Below are positions 10,860-21,994 of a stretch of DNA of 64,000 nt, piece by piece. The notes beneath the pieces are model-generated. The model was not told where the DNA came from and made no database searches. It worked only from the letters and a program-made list of their open reading frames with translations. A program made the translations under genes and the position numbers. The stretch is from Tipula vernalis (Eukaryota; Arthropoda; Insecta; Diptera; Tipulidae): positions 256,374,461 through 256,438,460 of the forward strand of contig OY282559.1 of the NCBI GenBank assembly GCA_958295665.1, written 5' to 3'. Within the stretch, counting starts at the first letter, position 1. Each line of letters starts with the position of its first letter.

Positions 10860-12381
10860 CAGCGCCGTACTTTATCGACTTCATGTGTATAAAGATGTTC
10901 AATTTTCACGTTCTGTTGTACAGTTTCGATCTGAGGTAGCTAACTTTATTCAGAATCACAATAATTTATACAATTATATTTCAACATTATTTGACTTCTA
11001 AAACGAAGTGAAGGTATTTTTAGTGTCCTCGGGAAAATTCCATCCCTATAGGGGAGGTTCTCTTGTTATCTGTGCATTAGAAGCATCCTAGAATAATCGA
11101 AGATGATCACCCAAATTCAACCTGACTTTCCGGTCGCCTGCGTAAAACATATTAATTTTAAGCAATTCAGGAGAGACAGCAATAAAAAAAAGTGGGCAGT
11201 ATATTCCAGTTTTATCCTGACTTAACGAATTGATCAAATTTTAGGGTACTTGGCCACCTCTAGTTGAAGAGAATGAATGGCCGATTGGTCAGGCAGCTTA
11301 ATATGGAACATTGCTTAGTGTAATCTTTCGGTAATTGGCACCGCTCGTGGGTTTTTTTGACTTTGGGTTTTTGAATCTAATGGGGTCTATCCATTCGGGT
11401 GGAGAACACTTCTAATCTAGGATCTTTCCAATATTTTTTGAATTAGTTGGTTTATATTATCAGTTCTATGGTATTTCCACATTTGCCGGGAGCGTTCCCG
11501 GACCGAATCTGCTTTATGATAGGCTTGATCTCGTCAATGGTTGGTGAAGGTCTCAGTGGAAAACAAAAGCATTCTCTTCGATTAGAGGTGGTCAGGTACT
11601 CTCAAATTTGTATTAATTCGAAAAACCTGGAGGGAATTGGAATACAGTGCCTACATTGGGATCGGATCTTCTAGGAATGATGATGAAATTTTAATGCATT
11701 TGGAGATATTCTTATCACAGGTGTACGATAAAACGGTTTGTTAATCTTTCTTTACCTTCTCATCTTGTAATAGGAGCAGATTCAATGAATTGCAGGTGTA
11801 TGTTGCAGGTGACTTGTCTGTTCGAGTTTTTATTTATTGGTCTGGAAGGGGATAAACGGTCAATAATTCCATATATACGGTGATCACTTATTTCTCGGTA
11901 GTATGTATTTCATACATATAAAGTCGCTGGCTATTAGTTGCTTAGTTATATTGTGGTCCACTCGGGAATAATTTGGCCATCAGTCCAAATTTCAGCAGTT
12001 CTTCGTTGGCCTCTAGTGGAATTAACGTTTAATTATGTCTAATTGGTTATGACCCCATTATCATTCGAAGCGCTATGGATTAAACTGAAGATTTTTTTTT
12101 TCATGTGGAGCGTTCAAAGTAAAACCGCTTGTTTTGGAACAGCGGTTGTTGGAGAGTAGTATTGAAAAGAGTTTGACTGCTCGTCGTCGAAAGAACCTCT
12201 CCTAGGGCTAGAATTTTCCTTAGAAGGGTAATAAGTTCTCCAAAATGATTTTTGAAGTAAAATAACACTGGAATATAAATAATTCCGATTCTGAATAAAT
12301 TTCACTATCTCAGATCGAAACTGTCCAACAGAACATGAAAATTGTCAATCCTTCATATGAAGTCGATGTAGTAAGGCGCTG
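10860..12381. mobile_element. 1.5-kb element with ~200-bp diverged terminal inverted repeats
   Basis: The left arm 10860-11061 starts CAGCGCCGTACT. The right arm 12192-12381 is its reverse complement, starting CAGCGCCTTACT. Long identical blocks include ATCGACTTCAT, GTTCTGTTG, CAGTTTCGATCTGAG, TTTATTCAGAATC and GAGGTTCT, with indels between them. The interior has only short open frames (for example 11447-11674) without recognisable similarity. No target duplication is evident. It is a non-autonomous, old element of unknown superfamily. Confidence 0.75.
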
Positions 12382-12749
12382 AACAAACGGTGGCATCGCC
12401 CGAAATTGCGATACTTTCTGTGACAGTAAGATTATTTTCCAAATGTGTGGGAGATTCTAAAAAAAAAATATTTGTTCTGTGGAGAAGTGCTTAGGAATAG
12501 CTTCCTGAATATCTCGCCACGCGCGTATGCAACAACACGCAGCATAAGCATAAAAGGAATGAAAGGACTAAAGAAGGAATGACAAGAGTGGATTAAGTAG
12601 GATTCGGCGTTCAGGCTTCAAAAATTCTACTTTTGATATTGAGTTTAAATTTCTGTTAATTGGATGCCACAAAAAAGGCTCCGCGTTCAGCCTGTCCCAC
12701 AAACGCGTACTCCAAAGAAAGAGTTTTGAAACTTACTGTTTTTTTTAAA
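12382..12749. other. Unassigned stretch, possibly the 3' end of the Helitron
   Basis: The minus-strand Helitron should terminate here or nearby. I could not identify its 3' hairpin and CTRR end with confidence. Confidence 0.25.
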
Positions 12750-13320
12750 TTATAGTTCCAAGTTATACCTGTGAACTGGCCGTATTGATATACGTCTTGG
12801 CCTGGACGGACCAGGAATTAGTTCGCAGAGATATAAGGCTGGCACATTCCGTCTGTGGGAAAGATTATCAAAAGTACATACTCGGCTCTGAACTCGGTCG
12901 AATGCAGCCAGGTAGGCCTTCGAAACGCTTACCAAGAATGGTGAATTATATTTCAACCTGTAGGTCGGGTGAATTAAAATAAAATTTGTATCGTCGTAAA
13001 TAAAGTCGTAAAGTGAACCGTCATTGGTCATCGAAAATTCGCTATCCATTCTCCAATCCCCCTTCCTCACTATTGTTGCTGTTATTGTGCAACTGGTGCA
13101 CTTGTTGTTTTTTGTAGAAGGCGCATTTGTCAATACGAGAATACTGACGGGTCAGGCGGGGCCCTGTCACTGTCGGGATGAAAGTTTCCTGTTCATAAGA
13201 ATTTTCGACTTGAACTTCAACTCCAAATTTGATGGTTGCTCTGGAGAAAGCAACATAAAGCTCAGCATAAGAAAATACTGGTTTAGTCAAGCTAATACCA
13301 ACTTTGTCAAAAGACTGTCC
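12750..13320 (-). pseudogene. C-terminal part of a Helitron Rep/helicase, separated from the rest by a retrotransposon
   Basis: Reading down from 13320, the frame gives QSFDKVGISL-KPVFSYAELYVAFSRAT, the conserved C-terminal helicase motif of Helitron and PIF1-like proteins (family: GQSFDKVGI...LYVALSR). The reading frame continues seamlessly from 23218 once the retrotransposon and one copy of the 4-bp duplication are removed. Beyond about 13180 the sequence no longer follows the family clearly, and two overlapping frames (13042 and 12750) are open, so the true C-terminus is uncertain. Part of a dead gene. Confidence 0.75.
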
Positions 13321-14544
13321 TGTTATAAATGTTGAGTTCAAATGTTATAAATGTTGGTGTTGTTATGAATTGTTGGATGATGTCTGAATGTTATATTTGT
13401 TGATGAGTGTCTAATGTTATATATGTTTATGTTATATATGAGATGGATGTTTTAATTGTTATAATTGGTGTAAATGTTATGGATGACCTATTGTCTTATG
13501 TTGGTTAATGCTACCGTTGACCTATATCTATCTTCACTCTATGGTTAGGTGTAGAGTGACGATAAATTTCCTAATTTTGTTAGTAGGACCTATGACGCCT
13601 CAATGTGCCCTCAAATGAAATAAGCTAGTGAGTTCGAAGACTCTTGTTCACTTATTTCCGTGCTTTGCCATGCACTGGTTAATTGAGGTTCACAAAGTAT
13701 TGTCGTTTGGTATATGATTTTGCCAGATCATGCTACCGTGGTTTAGTAGATATTATATCAATTTTTCGATATTGATATAATCGGGGATAGGTTTAGGTAG
13801 AAAGGATTAAAAACCGAATATTGGGAAAATTATTCGATAGTAATACTCACAATTTTTCTTAAGATGATCAGCTGCATCTGCTTATGTTGGTAAATAAATT
13901 AAAGATTCTTGTTGTGGATTTTCGTTAATTTTAAAGTTTATTTGACTACGATTTCTTTATTGGTTAATGAGATTTGATTTATGTCACCCCGCAGCACTAA
14001 CCCATTCGGTTGTATTGTATAAATCGACTCATAATTAATTTCAAAAATCAATAGTTTATATACCGATTTTTCTTTATTGATTTACAATAACAATTTTAAT
14101 ATACTTTAATAACATATATTTTAATTTGGGGCATAAATATTTTATTTCGCAATACGTACATGATATGCTTAATTAAATTTGTTCGTGTAATCATTTTCCA
14201 TATTTTGTAAATTTAGAACATACGAAATGTTTGCATTTTAATCCAGAGCATATATTATTCATGTACTCATATATTTTTGGGTTCAATATACTATGTACAC
14301 ATTTATTTCTTACTTACTACGTAATTTTGTAGTACATAATATGTGTCATGTTTGTTTTGGTTTTGCTATTTGTTTTGGTTTTGCTATATGTTATGCTTCC
14401 GTATTTTTGGTATGTATTATGTATATTTTTGTATTGTCTCTTCAATATCAATTACGTTTTTCAATGTCATTCGAAATTAATTATGTTTTGATTTTTATGC
14501 GTTTTTATTATCTTAGTTCTATTATCTTAATTAGTTTCACAACA
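13321..14544 (-). repeat. 3' LTR of element 1, with a 22-bp extra end
   Basis: Bases 13343-14544 match the other LTR. An extra 22 bases (13321-13342) lie outside it: a second copy of the LTR end TGTTATAAATGTTG followed by AGTTCAAA. Because the GTCC duplication abuts 13321, these 22 bases were part of the integrated molecule. Confidence 0.9.
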
Positions 14545-14560
14545 TACCTTCCTTCCTTGG
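14545..14560 (-). other. Polypurine tract of element 1
   Basis: The minus strand reads CCAAGGAAGGAAGGTA directly before the 3' LTR start TGTTGTGAAAC. This is the expected position and composition of the plus-strand priming site. A stem-loop (14563-14573 with 14583-14593) lies next to it. Confidence 0.8.
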
Positions 14561-14593
14561 GCAAGTGAAATTTTCAGAAGGGAAATTTCACTT

Positions 14594-16133
14594 AGGTATA
14601 TGTATATATGTATATATGTATGCTTCTTAAACTTATTTCTAATTTATTGACTTAATTTCTATTGTTATTTTGATTATTATAGCAACTTTCTTCCTTACGC
14701 GTGTATGTTTGTTGATGATTCTTTTTCGGCATTTCTATGGTTCTGCTGGATCTACTGGATTTATTCTTCATGGATGTCTCGTCTGGATGTCTATGTTGGC
14801 TTAGTTTAACGTTTGTTTTAACTTTTATATATGTATATTTATTTTTGATATTATATTTTGCTTTTATTAAAAAAAATTTATTAATTTTTGTCATCTCTGG
14901 TTCTTGACGATTTTTTATTATAATTTTTTTTTTTTGATTTGCTTTATTTTTGTTTATTACATTATTGTGTATGACATATTATCAGAATTACACGTCTTAA
15001 TTTTGCTTTAAGACTAACCTATCATAATGATTAGGCTCTGAGGTTTAATAACTTGCTGTTGTCATCTGTTATTCTTCTGTCATTTTCATGTCTGGTGGGT
15101 TCATCTTGATTTCAAAATTCATCTCATGCGTTGTATGTTCTTCTTCCTTTAGTGTAATTGGTTTGTGGTTGTTGTTGCTTTATTATGTATTATTATGTCG
15201 CTTATTCTATGTTAGTAATGATATGTAATATGTATGTATGTATGTTAGATTAAAATATATTTTGTTTTGTAATTCTATATCGTATAAAAATTTTCTTAAG
15301 GTCGTTTTATATTATATAAAAATTTGTTATTAAACTATTTCAAGTTCAAGAGTATGTGTAAAACAGTTTTATTTTAAAATGTAAAGTGAGACTTAATTTT
15401 ATTTTTTAAAGTATGATTCTACGTTATATGAGTCGTTAAAGAATTTATAAAAATTTATTTATTTTCAATGAATTGCTATACATTAATAGTTTTGTATGTG
15501 ATTTATGTCTGTAATTTTGTTTAACCATTCTTTCTTGAAAATTTTATTAATTTGAGAGATGCTTAATATCTACGTTATTAAATAATTCTTTCCTTATGAA
15601 ATATTTGAGGTTCAAGTTTGTTTACTATATGAAGTGTTTAGTATCCAATTTTTATTTATGTTATGATATTATGAGTCGTTATAAATAAAATATTGACCTA
15701 TATTTTATTTTTCTTAGTTATTTTATTTATATAAATTTTAATTAAGATAAGTTTTTTTTCTATCTTTTGTTTAATTTTTTGTTAACTTATTACTAGGTTT
15801 TACTCCTTGTTCTTTTTTATTTATTGGTACATCGAGATATATAAAAGAGAAAAAGTGTTCTATCGCGGTTCAAAAGAATGTTTCGTGTTTTACTAATTAG
15901 ATTGATAATACATTACTTGTTCTACCTTGTTATCGAGGTAGGAAAAGTAATTTATAGTGATTAAAATGTTTGCATTTTCTGATACTTTAGGATAATTATT
16001 GGTATTTGGTGTGTGGTTTAGAAAAATAGAAAAAAAAAATGTTTTATTTATAATTGCGTCATACATGAATGTCAATGTATTTTGTTTTATTCCTATGCAT
16101 TTTCCGTTTGTCGATTATATTCTTAGTGGTCTT
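14594..16133 (-). other. 1.5-kb AT-rich region between pol and 3' LTR of element 1
   Basis: This is where errantivirus-type elements carry env. Only frames of 60-80 codons exist (for example 14652-14894 and 15893-16075), with no signal peptide, furin-type site or fusion helix that I can recognise. I call it non-coding. Confidence 0.6.
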
Positions 16134-18430
16134 CTAGTCTTTTTGTTTAATTAATCGATTATTATGGACTTTTCTTAATTGTTTACCTATGAGTATAGTT
16201 GTAGTTACATCGGAATCACAGTTTACTACTTTATATGGTCCTAGCCATAACGAGTCTTGTTTATTGCGTCTTGCTTCATTTTTAAGCCAAACTAAATCGT
16301 GGGGTTGCAAATCAATTTCATTTAATTTTTTGTCATACTGAGCTTTTGTTAGAACTTTTTTCTTATTTATATTTTCTTTAGCAATTGCGTGTGCTAGTCT
16401 TAGTCTAGCTTTAAGTTCGGTGACGTAATCGTCAAAGTTGTAAATGGGTTCTGGGTCCTTTTTGATAGCACTTGGGATACGAGCTGGTCTCCCATAAACT
16501 AATTCATGGGGTGTGAAATTGGTTGAACAGTGTGGGGTTGTATTGTATACAAATATGGCATAATGGCACATTTCGTCCCAGTTTTGCTTATCTATGTCCG
16601 TGAAGGTTCTAAGGTATTCCTTTAGAGTGTTATGAGATTTCTCTAAGGCTCCATTAGTTTGTGGATGATATGCAGTTGTGGTTATGTGTTTTAACTTCAA
16701 CAATTTGCATACATCATTGAATGCTTTACTCATAAAATTACTGCCTTGATCAGTAAGAATTTTTTCGGGTATACCGTATTTTGTGATATATTGTTCACAT
16801 AGGGCTTTGGCAATTGTATATGATTCTTGATTAGGGATTGGAATAGCACCTGAAAATTTAGATAGGTCGTCTTGAAAAGTTAATAAATAATTATTGGATT
16901 TTTCTGTTTTTGGTAGTGGGCCGACAATGTCGAAAGCTACTCTTTGAAAAGGATATTCGGATGTATTCGTTATTTGCAAAGGTACTCTAGTTTGTCTATG
17001 GCTTTTGTTTTTCTTGCACTCATGGCATTTACGGATATGTCTGTTTATGTCGTTTAGCATCTTCGGCCAATAATACAGCATTTTAATACGTTTATATGTT
17101 CTCCATGTGCCCGCATGGCCTCCTAGTGGTAAGTTATGATATTCCGATAATATTTGTTGTCTTTTCTTTACATCGTGAACTACTTCTATTTTATTGTTTA
17201 TCGATTTTTGATTAATGTTTTCAATTGGAATGTCTTGCTTAATATTTTGGAGTGTTTCTGTTTTTTCTTTTTCTTTTAATGCTTTATCTTGTGCTCTTGT
17301 TAATACTTTAATCTCTTTGTGTTTAATTCTGCTTAATGCGTCAGCATTGGTGTTTAGTTTACCCGACTTATGAACGATTTCAAAATTGTATTCCGATAAT
17401 TTCAAATTCCATTTTAGAATTCGATTAGGTATCTTGGTTAAATTTCCGGTAAGGGGTTTATGATCTGTTATAATAGTGAATTTCCTACCGTAGAGGTAAG
17501 GCCTGAAGTTATTTACCGCCCAATAGATAGCTAACATCTCCTTCTCAATAGTGGAATAGTTCCTTTCTGATTTACCGAGTGCTCTACTGGCGTAGGCTAT
17601 TGGGAATTCTCCGGATTGGTAAATTTGTGATAATACCGCACCTAAACTATAGTCACTAGCATCAGTAGTTAACGTAAACGGGCGCGTCATATCTGGGTAC
17701 TTAAGGATTGGAGGGTTAATTAAACTATTTTTTAATGAGGATAATGCTTTTTCACAGTCTTCTGAAAAGTTAAATATCGTGCCTTTCCGTGTGAGTTTGG
17801 ATAATGGTTCGGCAATTTCCGAAAATCTAGGAATAAAACGTCTGTAATAATTTGCTAATCCCAAAAATGACTGGGTTTCTTTAATATTTCGTGGAGTTGG
17901 GAAGTCTTGTACGGCTTGGGTAGTGGTAGGATTTGGTTTGATACCCTCTGGGGTTATTAAATGTCCCAGGAATGTTATTTCTTTTCTTAGGAATTGGCAC
18001 TTTGTGCATTGGAGTTTAAGATTATTTTCTCTGCAAATATTGAAAACTTCCGTTAACTTGGTATTATGGTCATTTAAATTTTTTCCATAAATAATGACAT
18101 CATCAAGGTATACGAATCCCTTTAAACCTTGGAATCCGCGTAGAATGTTGTTTATCATTCTTTGAAATGTCGCCTGAGAGTTCTTTAAACCAAATGGCAT
18201 TCGTGTGAATTCGAAGTGGCCATAGTCTGTGCTGAAGGCTGTTTTGTAGGAGTCTTTTGGATTCATTTCGATCTGGTGGTATCCACTGGCCATATCTAAC
18301 GTTGAAAAATATTGTGCGTGACCTAGTTGGTCAAGAATGTCATTAATATTTGGAAGTGGGAATGAATCACCTATTGTGATTTCATTCAATTTTCTGAAGT
18401 CTACAACTACTCGCCATTTCGGTATTCCAT
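16134..18430 (-). CDS. pol: Element 1 pol, second part: reverse transcriptase, RNase H, integrase
   Basis: Open frame of about 765 codons entered from CCC-GGT (PGKDG) near 18440; the first ATG is at 18389. Numbering from that Met: RT motif A LDMASGY with D32, motif C YLDD at 94-97, RNase H D243 (TTDAS), E282 or E284, D309 (TDHKPL) and D350. The integrase zinc site is H418, H425, C455, C458. The integrase core is D487, D547 and E583, a DD35E spacing, followed by a basic C-terminal domain with the GPYKV segment near 717. All catalytic residues seen are intact. However, the N-terminal RT segment is missing and the frame differs from the preceding part, so a continuous Pol is not made. The C-terminus ends about 1.6 kb before the LTR. 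Confidence 0.9.
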
Positions 18431-18432
18431 CT

Positions 18433-20145
18433 TTACCGGGTTATACTTGGCTGAATTTTGCCTTCTGCTAACATATCTGCTACTTGTTTATTGATTTCAT
18501 TCCTTTGTGTTTCAGGAAGTCTGTATCTTTGCATATGGATGGGTTTGGAGTCGGTATATAGGTTTATATCATGTTGTACGCCTTTTACGCTTGTTAATTT
18601 GTCACCTTCAATATAAAATATGTCCTGATATTTGAGACAGAGATCTAGTATTGTCATGTTTTCTTCTACGTTATTTGATTTGTCCAGATTTTCTGTTATT
18701 GTTTGTACTATGGTTTCTATACGGTCATTTTCTTTGCGTTGTGTAGTATTATCGATTGGGTATTCAGTGATTATATCTATTTCTGGTTGAAAATTTTGTA
18801 TTTTTGCATTGTGGGATAATGTGTTCGCTATTATGATTCTCGCTTTGTAGTTTTTTGGTTGTAAGAGCATGTGAGGAATGAATATTCCAGTCTGTATTTC
18901 ACTAGCTGAACATATGCATAATTGGTTCGTATGCGTTTGGATTTCTACAACAGTTTCGCTCCGTGCAGGTAATTCGACTGTGTTTTTTGTAAGATTTGAG
19001 AAATTGATGAGGTTTGATCCTAGTTTTAATTGATTGGTACTATATAGTATATCCACTTTAAATTTGTCAAAGAAATCTCTACCTATTTTTCCGTCTTCTA
19101 GAATTTGGAATTGTTTTGAAACTCTATGGAATTTGTGTTTGACTGTTAAATTATCGTTCAATTTTAGTTCTAATATGATTGCTCCTTTGGTTGTGACTAC
19201 TCCTTTACCTATTCCTGTTAAAGTTACTGTATCTATTATGTCCACATTGTAGTTTTCAATTAAATTTTCTTTTATAAGTGACACATCTTCGCCTGAATCT
19301 AGTAGTAAATTTGGTTGTTTGTTACCAATTTTAGGTGATATGGTGTCTCTATTTATCTTGTAATTTGATGCTAGGTTTATCTTTTTATGAGTGTTTGGAG
19401 ATTGTATTTCAAAGAGTTTTTCCAAGTTATATGTTTTATTGTTATCCGTTTGCTTTGTTCTGGTGTTGATTAATTTTATCCGATGTTTGAATTTCACCTT
19501 ATGTTTCCCTTTGATTTTGTTGTATATCAATTCTACTGTTTCCTTAAATTTTGTTTTCGCAATTTTGTTGGTTATCTCTAATTTGTTTGATATTAGTTTT
19601 GTAAAAATATTTTGCTTTTGAATGAAAATTAATTTTATGTGCAAGAACATTATTCTCAATAATGATAAAATTTGAATTATATGTGTGGAAAATGCCTCGT
19701 TCTGCGACGAGTTTCCTTTCACATCATTCTCCTTTTGCTTCTTTGCTACATTTGAAATTATTTTCCGTTCTTTTTGCTTTCTATTTTGTTTCGCTTGTTT
19801 TTGGATGCTTGGACCCTTTTGATTATTTTGATTTTGGGTGTCTGGACCCTTTTGATTGTTTTGATTTTGGGTGTCTGGACCCTTTTGATTATTTTGATTC
19901 TGGGTGTCTGGACCCTTTTGATTATTTTGATTCTGGGTGGCTGGACCCTTTTGATTGATTTGAATTTGGGTGTCTGGACCCTTTTCTTTTGCGAAATTTA
20001 GATACATTTCTGGAATGCATCCCATTTGGAGAGTATAATTTTCATGTTCCATTTGATTGTTTTTCTGTGGTAGTTTATTATTTGTAGTGGGACCCAACTG
20101 CGGCGGCTCTCCTATTGCTGGTTGGATCCGTTGGAGTTTTCCGAT
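18433..20145 (-). CDS. pol: Element 1 pol, first part: repeat-rich leader, protease, start of RT
   Basis: The frame is open from 20145 (after TGA at 20146-20148) to 18433 and has no usable ATG near its start. Its frame is -1 relative to gag, with a 31-base overlap, so it is probably made by -1 frameshifting. Numbered from 20097, it has a leader with six 11-residue KGPDTQNQNNQ-type repeats (about 39-97), a basic stretch, an aspartic protease with D267-S268-G269 and the flap/wall segment IGRDFF, and then the linker leading to RT (QRYRLPETQRNEINKQV). It stops after GKIQPSIT, where the related 47-kb element continues through NSPLLAVPKK. About 38-40 bases are missing at this point, which both deletes that RT segment and shifts the frame. 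Confidence 0.85.
   Translation of the reverse strand: MGKLQRIQPAIGEPPQLGPTTNNKLPQKNNQMEHENYTLQMGCIPEMYLNFAKEKGPDTQIQINQKGPATQNQNNQKGPDTQNQNNQKGPDTQNQNNQKGPDTQNQNNQKGPSIQKQAKQNRKQKERKIISNVAKKQKENDVKGNSSQNEAFSTHIIQILSLLRIMFLHIKLIFIQKQNIFTKLISNKLEITNKIAKTKFKETVELIYNKIKGKHKVKFKHRIKLINTRTKQTDNNKTYNLEKLFEIQSPNTHKKINLASNYKINRDTISPKIGNKQPNLLLDSGEDVSLIKENLIENYNVDIIDTVTLTGIGKGVVTTKGAIILELKLNDNLTVKHKFHRVSKQFQILEDGKIGRDFFDKFKVDILYSTNQLKLGSNLINFSNLTKNTVELPARSETVVEIQTHTNQLCICSASEIQTGIFIPHMLLQPKNYKARIIIANTLSHNAKIQNFQPEIDIITEYPIDNTTQRKENDRIETIVQTITENLDKSNNVEENMTILDLCLKYQDIFYIEGDKLTSVKGVQHDINLYTDSKPIHMQRYRLPETQRNEINKQVADMLAEGKIQPSITR
19800..19985 (-). repeat. 33-bp minisatellite inside pol
   Basis: Five to six tandem copies of a 33-bp unit (plus strand TCTGGACCCTTTTGATT then ATTTTGATTTTGGGTG) encode the 11-residue repeats. 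The period keeps the frame. The related element at 48.5-48.8 kb lacks the array. Confidence 0.9.
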
Positions 20146-21866
20146 TCATGTTGGATTGTTTGTAGATGTGGATGAGTCGATTTTTGTTGCTGGGGTATGA
20201 TTTGATTTATTCTTAATTTATTAAGTTCCTTTTCCAAGTGTTCTATGTTTTGTTGCTGTTGCGGATATCCATTCGAGTTTGGTAGTCTATTCTGATAGTT
20301 GTTTTGAGTATGAGTATGTCGAGGGTAGTCATTGGTGTTATATGGTTTCTGATTAAAAAATTTTCTCCTACATTCATTAAACGTATGCCCTGTTGTTGTC
20401 TTACAGTGCGAACAGTATTTTGGTTCATAGTTATTTCTTTGTTGAGGTTGCCTGTATTGTAGTAAGTTGTTTTGTGGTGCACTTTGGTACCTATTGGTGT
20501 TCGGGAATTGTTTTGATATGAGATTGTTCTGTCCAACCTGTGGTATGTTCCATCTTCTATAGTTACTTAGTTGTTGATGTTGATTGTTATTTAGTGGTTG
20601 CATATTTCGTTGAGCTGCTATTCTTACCCTACACACGTCCCAGGTGTGGTTCGGTTTACTGCAGTAGTTGCATATTAATGGGTTTTGTTTGAACTGGTGT
20701 ATTTGAGAGTTGTTTCTGTTCCTATTTAGTTGTTGCAGTTGTTCATAGTTTGTGCTATTTCTTGTGTTTCCTTGTGTACCTATTGACATCGTTAGCATGT
20801 GCTCCATTTCTTCAGTTTCTTGTATTATTTCATCTACACTCTGTGTCTTTACTGTTGCAATTTTCGTCCTCAGTACTGTGTTGTTTAACCCTTTTTTGAA
20901 TGCTTGAATTGCTGTTGAATTCAGATGGATTTTGTATGCGTTTTCGATATTTGTTAGTTCGTATTTACTCTTGTACCCGTTCTTGTACTTCTCTAGAGCT
21001 TCTATTAGCCTATACCCATAATTCCTAATTGTCTCTCCATATGACTGTTGAATGTTTGTGACTTGTTTTTCTAGTTCATCTAAAGTGTAGGTTGGTGTAT
21101 ACATGTCGTTTAGTATGTTTCTTAGTGCTAAATAGTTGTCTACTTCTCTATTGTTTACTCTTACATATGCTTCTCCCGTTAGTTTCAGTTTTATTAATTT
21201 GTTAAATATTTGTTTTTCAACATCTGTCGTGAATGTTTCATATACACAGTCTGCTGTTCCTAGAAATCTTTCTAACGCACCTGCTGTGCTAGCATTGTTC
21301 TCACCACTAAACTCTGGTATTGCGCTATCTCTGATCAACTGTTGGATTTCCTTTTGGTTCATTTTTATATCTTCTATCTGTTTGTTTGTTTCTTGAACTT
21401 CTCGTACCTCTAACTGTTGTATTGCTAATTCCGTTATTTTTGGTTGTGTGTTATTGTCGACTATACTCTTTTCTATTGTAACTGGTTTTTCTGTTTCCTC
21501 AACTTTTGTTTCTTGTGTTTCTATAACTACTGTTTCCTGTACTTCTAACCTTTCTCTTGATTCTAAATCTGTGATTTCTACTGTTCTTAATTCAACTACT
21601 TGTGTTTCTTGGTTTGGTTTGCTTTTGGTTTCTACGTTTATTATTGCCTTCACTGTACTAGTTTCGGGTTTATTTACTGGCGTTCCTTTTTTAGGTTTAG
21701 GTTTATTTTCTGGTTTTTTGACTTCTTCTAATTCTAAACTTGATTGACTACGTGTCCTGTCTCCTCTTATGAGCGATGGTTCTCTTGGATTATTCCTTTG
21801 TTTTGTGGGTGTTTGTTTCGTCTTAGTTGATTTTTCTTCGAATGGTGGGGGTGGTGGTTCGTTCAT
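20112..21866 (-). CDS. gag: Element 1 Gag (584 codons, intact)
   Basis: This is the structural protein that packages the element RNA into virus-like particles. It starts at the ATG at 21866, about 130 bases after the primer site. Residues 1-180 are a charged, low-complexity region beginning with a proline run. Residues 185-360 resemble a retrotransposon capsid domain (FSGENNASTAGALERFLG, then helices). Two zinc knuckles follow: C399-C402-H407-C412 (CX2CX4HX4C) and C485-C488-H494-C499 (CX2CX5HX4C). The end is N/Q-rich. It terminates at TAG 20112-20114 inside the overlap with pol. The relative at 48.8-50.3 kb shares both the capsid region and the second knuckle. Confidence 0.9.
   Translation of the reverse strand: MNEPPPPPFEEKSTKTKQTPTKQRNNPREPSLIRGDRTRSQSSLELEEVKKPENKPKPKKGTPVNKPETSTVKAIINVETKSKPNQETQVVELRTVEITDLESRERLEVQETVVIETQETKVEETEKPVTIEKSIVDNNTQPKITELAIQQLEVREVQETNKQIEDIKMNQKEIQQLIRDSAIPEFSGENNASTAGALERFLGTADCVYETFTTDVEKQIFNKLIKLKLTGEAYVRVNNREVDNYLALRNILNDMYTPTYTLDELEKQVTNIQQSYGETIRNYGYRLIEALEKYKNGYKSKYELTNIENAYKIHLNSTAIQAFKKGLNNTVLRTKIATVKTQSVDEIIQETEEMEHMLTMSIGTQGNTRNSTNYEQLQQLNRNRNNSQIHQFKQNPLICNYCSKPNHTWDVCRVRIAAQRNMQPLNNNQHQQLSNYRRWNIPQVGQNNLISKQFPNTNRYQSAPQNNLLQYRQPQQRNNYEPKYCSHCKTTTGHTFNECRRKFFNQKPYNTNDYPRHTHTQNNYQNRLPNSNGYPQQQQNIEHLEKELNKLRINQIIPQQQKSTHPHLQTIQHESENSNGSNQQ
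20136..20142 (-). promoter_or_regulatory. Candidate -1 frameshift site between gag and pol
   Basis: Within the 31-base window where both frames are open, the minus strand reads G-GAA-AAC in the gag frame. The following stretch up to the TAG is the same in the related element near 48.8 kb. The heptamer is not a canonical XXXYYYZ site, so the exact slip position is uncertain. Confidence 0.4.
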
Positions 21867-21994
21867 GTATTTATTTACACTTCACTTTTATTGGATTAAT
21901 TAACTTGAGAGATCGTGTTTTTTAATTTAAATATGGAATTACTCAACTCTTAATTTTGTGGTTTTCTTAATTACTAAAACTAATGCTTCAGATT

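Noticed and set aside
11447..11674. 75-codon open frame
   Set aside because: It lies inside a non-autonomous inverted-repeat element, with no similarity or motif.
14293..14568. Hydrophobic open frame, repeated at 22966-23235, like a membrane protein
   Set aside because: It is the same stretch of both LTRs of element 1. The AT-rich LTR sequence gives hydrophobic codons by chance; no domain is recognisable.
14594..16133. Possible env gene of element 1
   Set aside because: The position is right, but there is no open frame above ~80 codons and no envelope features.
19800..19985. Regular repeats that could suggest a CRISPR
   Set aside because: The units are contiguous without unique spacers, lie in a retrotransposon coding frame, and the DNA is eukaryotic.
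19662..20001. Repetitive open frames on the plus strand over the 33-bp array
   Set aside because: They are antisense to the Gypsy pol leader; the repeat period of 33 keeps all frames open.
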